A stretch of 64,000 bases of DNA from a virus. Of the stretch, positions 31,353-37,960 are shown one piece after another. The notes below the pieces were generated by a model, which saw only the letters and a program-made list of their open reading frames with translations, did no database searches and was not told where the DNA came from. The DNA lies in IMG/VR virus record IMGVR_UViG_3300041409_000157, positions 1-64,000 of that record, one strand, 5' to 3'. Numbering within the stretch: position 1 is the first letter of the stretch; every line of letters begins with the position of its first letter. The position numbers and the translations under genes are program-made.

Positions 31353-31507
31353 CGAAACCCCTTTCCACCACAGCGCGAGCACTTGGAAAGCTCATATCCT
31401 CCAACCCAATCTTTTTGAGGATTCCAGAGCATGACCGTGCCTGTGCCTTTGCATTTCGGGCAGCGCGGACGCTTTCCAGGATTAGGTGGTAGCCATGGAG
31501 TTTTCAT
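31349..31507 (-). CDS. Small DnaJ-type zinc-finger protein (52 aa)
   Basis: ATG at 31507 and TGA at 31349 overlap both neighbours by four bases. The 52-residue protein has CPKCKGTGTVML and CSRCGGKGFR, two CxxCxGxG motifs, as in a DnaJ zinc centre. Too small to be a co-chaperone; zinc-stabilised adaptor likely. Function unknown. Confidence 0.75.
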   Translation of the reverse strand: MKTPWLPPNPGKRPRCPKCKGTGTVMLWNPQKDWVGGYELSKCSRCGGKGFR

Positions 31508-31917
31508 ACCATCGCAATAACCACATGCTTCCCATCACTCGAAAATTTGAACCGCGACACCAGCCTTGGGCGTTTCGCCACAGCGGCCACTGTGGAGGCG
31601 GTCCACGGCTTCTTCTGCTCGGGATTCCCGTTGATAATGGCCGCAAGGTCACCAGTCTTGAGCGGCCCATGAGCAGTCACGGCATCGAACAGCTTGCGTT
31701 CGGCTGGGGAGAATCCGTCAGGATCATTCCACTCAGGCACCGGCTCAAAGAGCTGCTCCGGGGAGCACCAGAAGCGGCGGCCGCAGGGCTGCTCCACGCG
31801 CACGAACTTGTGCGGTTGCTCAGAGTGCAGCTCCACGATCTTGACGTTCAGGATGCGTGCGTGCGGGGTTTCCTTGAGGGTGCACGGCTTGCCGGTGGTT
31901 AGGAGGGTGTGGTTCAT
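31504..31917 (-). CDS. Winged-helix-like protein (137 aa)
   Basis: A 137-residue protein. N-terminal half beta-rich (HARILNVKIVELHSEQPHKF); C-terminal half a likely winged helix, with SPAERKLFDAVTAHGPLKTG, DLAAIINGNPEQKKPWTAST and VAAVAKRPRLVSRFKF. A regulator of phage or host genes would fit. No family named. Confidence 0.55.
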   Translation of the reverse strand: MNHTLLTTGKPCTLKETPHARILNVKIVELHSEQPHKFVRVEQPCGRRFWCSPEQLFEPVPEWNDPDGFSPAERKLFDAVTAHGPLKTGDLAAIINGNPEQKKPWTASTVAAVAKRPRLVSRFKFSSDGKHVVIAMV

Positions 31918-32183
31918 GACTCAACCCACTTTCCAAAGGTGCGCAGGAATGCCTCGGCGCGTTGCGATGCGGTAGCGCACTTGCTAATCCTCTGAGCGTA
32001 GCAATCAAGCGCACTAGTCCCGCATCCGTCGTGATTATTGTCTCTCCTCAGCACCGTCTCCGCCTCGTGCATGGCGTCGAGTGAGGTGGTGTAGTCTGGA
32101 ATCCACTGAGGATGTTTATTCAAGGATGATTCAGTCCACCCACACACCTCCGCAATCGCAATTCTCTGAGCTTCCGGTGTCAT
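31914..32183 (-). CDS. Protein of unknown function, paralogue of the 62071 gene (89 aa)
   Basis: An 89-residue protein starting MTPEAQRIAIAEVCGW, with LDAMHEAETVL and a C-terminal AFLRTFGKW. The same elements occur in the same order in the 136-residue protein at 62071-62481 on the other strand. Proteins of this layout are common unnamed phage accessory proteins. Function unknown. Confidence 0.7.
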   Translation of the reverse strand: MTPEAQRIAIAEVCGWTESSLNKHPQWIPDYTTSLDAMHEAETVLRRDNNHDGCGTSALDCYAQRISKCATASQRAEAFLRTFGKWVES

Positions 32184-32602
32184 AGCAATCCCGCTTCCTT
32201 GGCAATCATCGGGTGGTCATGCGCGAAACGGTGGGCATTCCGGCAGACACCTGTCCACCCAGCTTCATCCAGCAAACGCTTCCCACTGCGGCCAAAGCGG
32301 TGGTGAATATCCACCGCCCGGTGATTCGCCCCATGCTTCACCGCGTCGGCAAATGCCATCGCGTTGTGGATCTGGAAGTCGGCCAGGCCGCTGGCCTTCA
32401 GGTCCAGCTTGAGGATGGCTCCGCGAATAGCCTTGCAGGCATAACAGTAAGGCCGCTTCGCAAGGAACTTCTCCTTCTGCTCCCGGTAGGTGGCCATCTT
32501 GGCGGTCATGCTGGCGGAACGCTGGCGGAGGGTGCGCTTGGGCTTAGGCGCAAGCTGGCGCGGCTTGAGGCCGCCGGGCATTGATACCCACGGGGCTTTC
32601 AT
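32180..32602 (-). CDS. HNH-type endonuclease-like protein
   Basis: A 140-residue protein. A basic N-terminus (LKPRQLAPKPKRTLRQRSAS), then RPYCYACKAIRG (zinc pair), then VDIHHRFGRSGKRLLDEAGW and VCRNAHRFAHDHPMIAKEAG. The His-His followed by Asn/His in this spacing fits an HNH (beta-beta-alpha metal) nuclease core. Could assist recombination or packaging, or be a free-standing mobile nuclease. Confidence 0.7.
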   Translation of the reverse strand: MKAPWVSMPGGLKPRQLAPKPKRTLRQRSASMTAKMATYREQKEKFLAKRPYCYACKAIRGAILKLDLKASGLADFQIHNAMAFADAVKHGANHRAVDIHHRFGRSGKRLLDEAGWTGVCRNAHRFAHDHPMIAKEAGLL

Positions 32603-32868
32603 TGAACTTTCAGGTTACGCAGCTTCTCCAACTTCTTCTCCATCGCGGCGATCTTTTGCAGGCGCATCTTCTCCACCCTAACCAGGGCCTCCTCCCTGGT
32701 TTGATGCCAGTCGTCGCCGTGGTAGTAACGATGAGAGAACTGGCCAACACATTCAACCACGCTTCTCCCCATCCTTCCAAGCTCGTCCACGGATTTTTCT
32801 CTGACCACTTCACCTGTCATTTCGAGAATGCCTTTGGTGAGGGCGTATTTGGTGATGAAGAATTTCAT
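32599..32868 (-). CDS. Protein of unknown function (89 aa)
   Basis: Start at the ATG at 32868, overlapping the upstream TGA. MKFFITKYALTKGILEMTGE followed by SHRYYHGDDWHQTREEALVR and a Lys-rich coiled-coil end (MRLQKIAAMEKKLEKLRNL). The 'FITKYALTKGI' start is one I recall in unnamed phage proteins. Function unknown. Confidence 0.65.
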   Translation of the reverse strand: MKFFITKYALTKGILEMTGEVVREKSVDELGRMGRSVVECVGQFSHRYYHGDDWHQTREEALVRVEKMRLQKIAAMEKKLEKLRNLKVQ

Positions 32869-33200
32869 AATTCCTGCGGGGCTTCCCCGCGCTTGATGGC
32901 TTGCTGGCAACCGAACAGATAGAACGCCGAAAACTGGTGCTTACAGGGCTTCGGCGTGAAGTCCTTCACCTCATAGAATGGCTGCACGCGGCACCGGTAA
33001 TCGGGGCACGAACAGCGGCCTCTTCCCCAAAATTCCACCACATCCACCAGATAGGTAGCCGCCGGAGCCACCACCATGCAGCGTTTGCACACGCCGGTAG
33101 CCGTGCGGCGAAACTCCCGGTGGCAGGTGCCGCAGCGGAGCGTGTTCACGGACTCGACCGTGAAGCGCGTCTCCTCGTGTGGTAGTGGGGTGATGTTCAC
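32865..33200 (-). CDS. SWIM-type zinc-finger protein
   Basis: A 111-residue protein with two zinc sites. CGTCHREFRRTATGVCKRC looks like a zinc ribbon; RGRCSCPDYRCR...KPCKH has the CxC-xn-CxH pattern of SWIM zinc fingers, followed by FSAFYLFGC. SWIM fingers bind DNA or proteins, often with recombination or helicase systems. Role here inferred from family only. Confidence 0.7.
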   Translation of the reverse strand: MNITPLPHEETRFTVESVNTLRCGTCHREFRRTATGVCKRCMVVAPAATYLVDVVEFWGRGRCSCPDYRCRVQPFYEVKDFTPKPCKHQFSAFYLFGCQQAIKRGEAPQEL

Positions 33201-33718
33201 GCCAAGTCCTCCACGTTGAAGATGGACTCGACGATTTCAAAGTTACCTTCATCCACGCCAGTCTCCCAGTCCACACTCCTGTGCCACTCGACCTTGTAAA
33301 GCACGCTGGCGTATGCCTCCACAATTGGTGACTTGGATGACATCTCCTTGGCGGCTTCCACAAGAAGGTCCCCGTCATCATCCAGTAATTCCCACTGTTC
33401 ACTCAGCCATGAGTAGTCAATAATCTGCCGCTCTTCTGTCCGGCGTGAGACTCCGACCACCAGATAACTGCGCGACTCGGTGCAGGCGAATGGGCAATCT
33501 CCGGGGCCGTCCACAAGCTCACCAAACTCCTCCTCGCCAACAACTTTCCAGGTCCCGTCCAGAAAGACCGCGATGTGAACTGAATCCCAGACTGGGTGTC
33601 CCTTACCGGTGAACTCATCCCCAATCTGAATCTCGCCGGGAGCTGGGTAATTCCTGTGGTCGCGCACCTCCGACAAGGATGGGAACAGTCGGTATTCCGA
33701 AGTGAGGAAAATGTTCAT
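33197..33718 (-). CDS. Acidic protein of unknown function (173 aa)
   Basis: Start at the ATG at 33718, overlapping the upstream stop. The 173-residue protein is acidic and rich in Trp (MNIFLTSEYRLFPSLSEVRD, FLDGTWKVVGEEEFGELVDG). Strongly acidic small phage proteins can mimic DNA or bind host proteins, but nothing specific is seen. Confidence 0.6.
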   Translation of the reverse strand: MNIFLTSEYRLFPSLSEVRDHRNYPAPGEIQIGDEFTGKGHPVWDSVHIAVFLDGTWKVVGEEEFGELVDGPGDCPFACTESRSYLVVGVSRRTEERQIIDYSWLSEQWELLDDDGDLLVEAAKEMSSKSPIVEAYASVLYKVEWHRSVDWETGVDEGNFEIVESIFNVEDLA

Positions 33719-34548
33719 ACCGGTGGAAGCTTGAGAATCTTCCGCAGGCCCATGCACCCCTCCTCCGGCCCCACGACACCATCCGACTCCAGCTCCTCAA
33801 TGATGGCGAATGCCTGTGCGTAGGACAGGCGCAGGCGGCGCTGGATGAGGCTGGGTGTGGCCTTTTGCTCGGAGCGGATGACTTCGATGGCTTGCTGTTT
33901 AAGTGAATCCCCCGCCGCAACAGGCTGAGTGCTTGTTTGGCACCGACTCAGCGCCGCTTGGTTTGACGCGGCTATGCCCTGTTGCGCTACCGGCACCGCC
34001 TGACCAGCATCAGGATGGGCGATCACTTTGTCGCGCTCGGTTACGGCTTGGGCCAGCACAGGCACGGGGGAAGTATCAGGTCGCGGCCTCAACGCCAAGC
34101 TACCGCAGTCTTTGGTCACGTTAACCCCGGACTGTTTCGCCGTGGGAATTATACCCACCGACCCTAAATCTGGTGCCGCAAACAACGGCAGCGGCAATTC
34201 GTAATCCTTCTTCGTCATCGGCACCTCGGCCAGAAGATGATGCTTCAGCGCATCATCCGCCGCGAAATACCGCTTGGTTCCCGCCGTAGGGTTGAACTCC
34301 ACAATGACCTCCACGGGCCGCAGCTCGGAACCCTTCACCAGCAGCTTCCGCGTGGCCTCCACGATGGACCGCTGCGCGCCAACCTTCTGCTGGAAGCCCT
34401 TGGCGATCTCCGCCAGCTCCGCATCCAGCCTGCCGATCTCCGTCAGGGCGGCGTTCTGCATGGAGGACAGGCCGTTACGCTCCTCTAAGGTGAACGTGTG
34501 TGGGAGGTCCACCACGGCGATGCCGTCAGGCTGGGGTTGGCGATTCAT
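33715..34548 (-). CDS. Protein with C-terminal FtsK-gamma DNA-binding domain
   Basis: A 277-residue protein. Residues 1-110 contain a coiled coil (ALTEIGRLDAELAEIAKGFQ) and a short beta region. Residues 110-220 are low-complexity linker. Residues about 222-277 match the FtsK gamma winged helix: QAIEVIRSEQKATPSLIQRR, LRLSYAQAFAIIEELESDGV, VGPEEG. In FtsK this domain reads KOPS sequences and contacts XerD; here the ATPase motor is absent. It may guide a partner to particular DNA sequences or interfere with host chromosome segregation (inference). Confidence 0.85.
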   Translation of the reverse strand: MNRQPQPDGIAVVDLPHTFTLEERNGLSSMQNAALTEIGRLDAELAEIAKGFQQKVGAQRSIVEATRKLLVKGSELRPVEVIVEFNPTAGTKRYFAADDALKHHLLAEVPMTKKDYELPLPLFAAPDLGSVGIIPTAKQSGVNVTKDCGSLALRPRPDTSPVPVLAQAVTERDKVIAHPDAGQAVPVAQQGIAASNQAALSRCQTSTQPVAAGDSLKQQAIEVIRSEQKATPSLIQRRLRLSYAQAFAIIEELESDGVVGPEEGCMGLRKILKLPPV

Positions 34549-34868
34549 TGCATGAAGAAGAGATCAACGCGGATGCCGTCAGCGTTGGTGCAGACGGCCA
34601 CGTTGCGGCCATAATTCTTGTCGGCGTAGTTCTCAAAGTTCTCCTTGGACTGGCCATCCATGGAAAGGTCCAGAGCCTTGATTAGCGCACGCTTGTCGAA
34701 CGGTTGTGCCGGATCATGCGGATAGGCGATGACATCAAAGTCTTTCCTGGATTCACCCTTGAAAAGGACTGATCCAGTGAGCCCGAGGTGGAAGTTCATG
34801 CCCGCAGCGATTGGCTCCTTGCTGCGAATCCATGCCACCGCAATTTTGGGAGTGATTGTGCCGTTCAT
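34545..34868 (-). CDS. Nucleotidyltransferase-fold-like protein (107 aa)
   Basis: A 107-residue protein with FHLGLTGSVLFKGESRKDFDVIAYP (shown in part: LTGSVLFKGESRKDFDVIAY), which resembles the GS...DxD signature of pol-beta type nucleotidyltransferases, here G-S-x9-D-x-D. A third carboxylate could be in GIRVDLFFMQ. Small minimal nucleotidyltransferases occur in toxin-antitoxin and antibiotic-modifying systems; no partner is evident. First gene after the box at 34892-34906. Confidence 0.6.
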   Translation of the reverse strand: MNGTITPKIAVAWIRSKEPIAAGMNFHLGLTGSVLFKGESRKDFDVIAYPHDPAQPFDKRALIKALDLSMDGQSKENFENYADKNYGRNVAVCTNADGIRVDLFFMQ

Positions 34869-34891
34869 TGGTGCTGACTATTGCTGGTTTC

Positions 34892-34906
34892 CAAAGTGAC
34901 GTCAAT
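34892..34906 (-). promoter_or_regulatory. TGACGTCA box before the 34868 gene
   Basis: Minus-strand ATTGACGTCACTTTGG, sharing the palindrome TGACGTCA and the CACTTTGG flank with the site at 17971. It is 24 bases upstream of the ATG at 34868, so it could drive the long series down to 27438. Confidence 0.5.
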
Positions 34907-34928
34907 ATGAAATCGTGTTTCAGGCGAA

Positions 34929-35036
34929 TTATTTGTCGCTGAACCCATCCGGCTTCTCCCCGCGCAAGGATGCGTAGGCGATGGCGATGGAGAGGTAGAC
35001 GGTCAGCAGGATGCCGATGGCGAGGAGGTAGTTCAT
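34929..35036 (-). CDS. Single-span membrane protein (35 aa)
   Basis: ATG at 35036 overlaps the stop of the upstream (frameshifted) gene. The product is 35 residues: MNYLLAIGILLTVYLSIAIA is one hydrophobic span, then a charged tail ending GFSDK. Candidate small membrane protein; a lysis or inner-membrane role cannot be told from sequence alone. Confidence 0.65.
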   Translation of the reverse strand: MNYLLAIGILLTVYLSIAIAYASLRGEKPDGFSDK

Positions 35037-35208
35037 TTGGAGTCTTGGATGCCAGCTTTGATGAGTGCTTTGACGTATGACTTGCTGAGTGTTCCGTCTG
35101 CGTATACATCGCGGCCAAGCAGTCAGTGATCTCCATCAGTGGAATCCCAGCCTTGCGACACGCCTTCCGCATCTTTTCGAGTTTTCGTTTTGATTCGGTT
35201 CTGCTCAT
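35033..35208 (-). pseudogene. Small gene interrupted by a one-base frameshift
   Basis: From the ATG at 35208, MSRTESKRKLEKMRKACRKA and following residues read well up to EITDCL. The natural continuation, GRDVYADGTLSKSYVKALIK and AGIQDSK, lies in the frame one base back and ends in an ATGA overlap with the next gene. A -1 shift at TGCTTGGCC restores a 58-residue protein. Either the gene is broken, the sequence has an indel, or the ribosome shifts. No strong slippery site is seen. Confidence 0.65.
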
Positions 35209-35315
35209 GGTTTGTCTTTCTTGAAAATAATCCACAGCGCGAACACGCAGCAGATAAGGCCGCAGGTGATGGCGATGGAGGGATACTGGCCGGGTGGGAG
35301 GAAGATGGCGGTCAT
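35205..35315 (-). CDS. Single-span membrane protein (36 aa)
   Basis: ATG at 35315, TGA at 35205, overlapping both neighbours by four bases. MTAIFLPPGQYPSIAITCGL, then a hydrophobic span ICCVFALWII and a basic end FKKDKP. The arrangement (short outside segment, one helix, positive inside end) fits a tiny membrane protein. Function unknown. Confidence 0.7.
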   Translation of the reverse strand: MTAIFLPPGQYPSIAITCGLICCVFALWIIFKKDKP

Positions 35316-35509
35316 CGCTTGTTCCTTCCGGTTATCAAGCCGTAGCAGACCAGTGGAACACACAGCCACCCGAGCCAGATCGAAACCAGCAGCGACCCCA
35401 TCCAGTTGTGGAACCCTTCGCGCCCGTATTGGGCTGGGATGTAAGTGGCCAAGAAGTAGGTGGACACTGGAATGGACACCAGATAGTAGATTTCAAGGAA
35501 GTCTCTCAT
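35312..35509 (-). CDS. Two-span membrane protein (65 aa)
   Basis: A 65-residue protein with one hydrophobic segment near residues 5-25 (LEIYYLVSIPVSTYFLATYI) and another near 40-60 (LLVSIWLGWLCVPLVCYGLI), ending GRNKR. Size and topology are holin-like, but it lies beside replication genes and not the obvious lysis region. Superinfection-exclusion proteins look similar. Unassigned. Confidence 0.7.
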   Translation of the reverse strand: MRDFLEIYYLVSIPVSTYFLATYIPAQYGREGFHNWMGSLLVSIWLGWLCVPLVCYGLITGRNKR

Positions 35510-36219
35510 GGGGTTTTCGCTTTAGGCTCCGGCTTCACGACATCACAGTAGTCCCGGATGCGCCGGAGGAATGCCTTGGCGCGATCCGTGGAGAGCCGCT
35601 CGATGAGGGTCGTCGAGGAGTCGTTGAACGAGAAGATCACCGGCTTGCGCCGGGAACCGCGCTCATCCAGCGCCACGAAGATCATCTCCTCGACGGTCGG
35701 CGTGAGCCTGGATTTGAACGGGTCGTCCATGTAGAGGATGTCCACCGAGGCGATCCGGCGCATCATCAGGTCGGCGCGCTGCGATTCGTTCATCACCAGC
35801 GCGGGCCACCGGGCCAGATCGTAGGCCGAGAGCGTCAAGAGGGTGCGCCCAGCGCAGAACTCCCGCCGCAGGAGATGCCAGCAGGCGCGGGTCTTGGCCA
35901 TGCCCGTCTCGCCAGCCACCACAAGGCCCCGCTGCTGGAACTGCCAGTCCTGCACCTTGTCGAAGAACGCCTTGTCGGGGAGCAATCGGCGGTCCACTGA
36001 GAGGAATTCCGATGGGCAGATAGCCAGCCATGCTGCCTCGCGCTGCCGCCGCTCAAGGTCCAATCGTTCCGCCTTGCGCTGCTCCTCCACGATAGAGTGG
36101 CAGGTGGGGCAGAAGGCTCGCCACGCCACGAACCGGTCGAAGAGCATGGCTCCGGGGGCTTGGAACTCATTGCCGCACTCAGCGCAAGCCTTGGAGTGGT
36201 AGATGGGGTCTTCGGTCAT
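35506..36219 (-). CDS. DnaC/IstB-type AAA+ helicase loader
   Basis: Start at the ATG at 36219, overlapping the upstream stop. The 237-residue protein has an N-terminal zinc site (CAECGNEF and CPTCHSI), then the AAA+ core: VVAGETGMAKT with Walker A at 103-110, LTLSAYDLARW, ILYMDDPFKS (Walker B 161-166), VIFSFNDSS (sensor I) and FLRRIRDYCDVV. This is the DnaC-type loader that places the replicative helicase on DNA. The N-terminal zinc ribbon is also seen in other phage loaders. It follows a replisome organiser-like gene directly. Confidence 0.85.
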   Translation of the reverse strand: MTEDPIYHSKACAECGNEFQAPGAMLFDRFVAWRAFCPTCHSIVEEQRKAERLDLERRQREAAWLAICPSEFLSVDRRLLPDKAFFDKVQDWQFQQRGLVVAGETGMAKTRACWHLLRREFCAGRTLLTLSAYDLARWPALVMNESQRADLMMRRIASVDILYMDDPFKSRLTPTVEEMIFVALDERGSRRKPVIFSFNDSSTTLIERLSTDRAKAFLRRIRDYCDVVKPEPKAKTP

Positions 36220-36788
36220 AGTCCGCTCCCTTCCCAAAAGTCTTTGGAGTGATCGGCTTCAGGTGCCTTCCGGGAAGTGCTGCCAACCTTCCACGTCTCG
36301 GGGTCATCGTTGTAACGCTGCTGGTTGAACCACGTTGCCGGGTGAGGGGTGAAGGCTGGGTCCTCCTTCGCTCGGGATGCTGCGTAGAGCTTCACCTTTC
36401 GCAACAGGCCATCGAACTCAATGGTGAGGAGAGCGCGCTTGATGGCCTTCAAGGCTGCCGGTCTACCGACCTTTTTGGGATACTCCGCATAGATCAGCGC
36501 GGCGTATTCCGATGCGCTATCAGTCTTCTTGTTCTGCCGTTTCAGATGCGCCGCCCATGCTCTTGCCGCCCATGGGCGTAATTGCTCCTCGGTTATCGTT
36601 TCACCTTCCGCGTTGTCGAGCAGCCAGCAAGCGAGCCACTCGATGCCGTTGTAGAGGTCGCCGCCCACGGCAGACCCGGCAGACCCAGATGGTGCAGTTA
36701 ATGAGGACATCGTGATCTCGCGGCATCTTCCACCGCAGTAGCCGTCATCTACGACCGACGTTTCATGGCATTTTTCACAATTTCTCAT
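36216..36788 (-). CDS. Replisome organiser-like protein
   Basis: A 190-residue protein. N-terminus with CEKCHETSVVDDGYCGGRC, a likely zinc site; C-terminal half YPKKVGRPAALKAIKRALLT, LYAASRAKEDPAFTPHPATW and FNQQRYNDDPETWKV. The end is the helical domain typical of phage replication proteins that act with a DnaC-like loader. The start overlaps nothing, and its stop overlaps the loader start (ATGA). It probably binds the phage origin or ssDNA (inference). Confidence 0.75.
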   Translation of the reverse strand: MRNCEKCHETSVVDDGYCGGRCREITMSSLTAPSGSAGSAVGGDLYNGIEWLACWLLDNAEGETITEEQLRPWAARAWAAHLKRQNKKTDSASEYAALIYAEYPKKVGRPAALKAIKRALLTIEFDGLLRKVKLYAASRAKEDPAFTPHPATWFNQQRYNDDPETWKVGSTSRKAPEADHSKDFWEGSGL

Positions 36789-36791
36789 AGC

Positions 36792-36998
36792 TTACAGTCC
36801 CTCCACTGCCTGTTGAATTGAAAAACACGGAAGCTCTCCATCGCCGCATTGCGGACACTGAAAGTTGTCCCAACACCCCGTCCACCGGACGTGGCACTTG
36901 TCGCAATACATGGAGCGAGAGTATGCCGGATCAACGGCTGAAAAATTGCCAAGATACTTGTAAGATTGATAAGTGGATATGTCATGTGATTCACTCAT
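36792..36998 (-). CDS. Small zinc-ribbon protein (68 aa)
   Basis: Start at the ATG at 36998. MSESHDISTYQSYKYLGNFS, then YCDKCHVRWTGCWDNFQCPQCGD (quoted in part: CDKCHVRWTGCWDNFQCPQC), a four-Cys ribbon. No family name. Start overlaps the upstream stop. Confidence 0.7.
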   Translation of the reverse strand: MSESHDISTYQSYKYLGNFSAVDPAYSRSMYCDKCHVRWTGCWDNFQCPQCGDGELPCFSIQQAVEGL

Positions 36999-37174
36999 GG
37001 CGTCTCCTTCTTCCCGCCCCACTGCCGCTTCGTCTTCTCCGAAATACTCGCGCACGTTGCCTCATCCAGCCCTTCCCGGCCCATCGGGAGCTTCCCGCAC
37101 AGGTTGCACCGGCCGGGGCGTTTCTTGAGGGCCTTGCACTGGGGGCACTTGAAGCGGGTGGAGCGGGGGATCAT
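36995..37174 (-). CDS. Small zinc-ribbon protein (59 aa)
   Basis: ATG at 37174, TGA at 36995 overlapping the next ATG. MIPRSTRFKCPQCKALKKRP, then GRCNLCGKLPMG, a CxxC...CxxC ribbon followed by a basic tail. One of several tiny zinc proteins in this series, perhaps host-directed. Function unknown. Confidence 0.75.
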   Translation of the reverse strand: MIPRSTRFKCPQCKALKKRPGRCNLCGKLPMGREGLDEATCASISEKTKRQWGGKKETP

Positions 37175-37179
37175 TTGGG

Positions 37180-37842
37180 TTAGGTTTTGAACTTTCTGAC
37201 CGGCGTTGATACGGCGCGCTCATCAGACCAACCGCTTTGAAGTCTTGCGTGAATGACAGCGTAACTGATACCGACGTGATCGGACCACTGAGACGCGGTT
37301 TTAGTAATCCCGGAAACGGTTACCATGCGATTATTCCGGCGATTGTTTTGCTGTGTCTTGCAGGTGGCCCATCTACAGTTTGAAGGCTCATAGTTGCCGT
37401 CCGAATTTACTCGATCTAGACTCATTCCGTCTGGACGTAGCCCCATGTCATCCCAAAAGTTCTGGAAATCTAACCACCTCTCACAAACTTTTATACCTCG
37501 ACCTCCATAAACATGGAATCGATTGTTCTTTTTTCTACGGCACCTTTCCAACATGTTTCTCCATGAGGTTAGCGATCCTCGCATCGCTTGAGACCCGTAG
37601 GCTCCGTGAGTCCTGTGGGACTCGGACTTTCGCTGTCTCTGGTAGCATCCGCATGACCCGCTCAAACCCCTAACCAAGCTTGATGAGTAAATGGATGCAG
37701 TTCCGCCGCAATCACAAACACAATTCCAGTGAACTCTTTCCCCATTTTTCCTGTTAAGATCACGACCAACGACTGTCAGTCGGTGAAATCTTTTCCCAGT
37801 TAAATCCAGGAAACTTGGTTGAGAGCTAAGTTTTTTGTTCAT
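37180..37842 (-). CDS. Homing-endonuclease-like HNH/AP2-type protein
   Basis: Start at the ATG at 37842 (MNKKLSSQPSFLDLTGKRFH). The 220-residue protein has GKRFHRLTVVGRD and WNCVCDCGGTASIYSS, SGSCGCYQ (zinc-like N-terminal module), then SWRNMLERCR, VYGGRGIKVCERWLDFQNFW, MSLDRVNSDGNYEPSNCRWA. This order is typical of phage mobile HNH-like nucleases with an N-terminal DNA-binding zinc module. Base composition is clearly AT-richer than its neighbours. It separates the helicase genes from the replication genes and overlaps a gene fragment, which suggests it inserted here. Confidence 0.85.
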   Translation of the reverse strand: MNKKLSSQPSFLDLTGKRFHRLTVVGRDLNRKNGERVHWNCVCDCGGTASIYSSSLVRGLSGSCGCYQRQRKSESHRTHGAYGSQAMRGSLTSWRNMLERCRRKKNNRFHVYGGRGIKVCERWLDFQNFWDDMGLRPDGMSLDRVNSDGNYEPSNCRWATCKTQQNNRRNNRMVTVSGITKTASQWSDHVGISYAVIHARLQSGWSDERAVSTPVRKFKT

Positions 37843-37948
37843 AAACGAAAAGCCGCCCCGCCCCTCGAAAGTGAACCCGGCGCACGTTGGAGCCGCAGTC
37901 GAAGGACAGGACGGTGAATTCGTTTTCATCGTGCTTTTTGAGGCTGGT
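37826..37948 (-). pseudogene. Fragment of a small gene overlapped by the homing-nuclease gene
   Basis: In a frame different from the nuclease gene, minus-strand codons read KKHDENEFTVLSFDCGSNVR, then RVHFRGAGRLFVYEQKT and a TAG. The sequence is protein-like but has no start codon; a preceding frame joins at an A5 run (37934-37938) after GSEPASK. It may be a small gene frameshifted or truncated when the nuclease gene entered. Confidence 0.4.
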
Positions 37949-37960
37949 TCAGAGCCGGGT

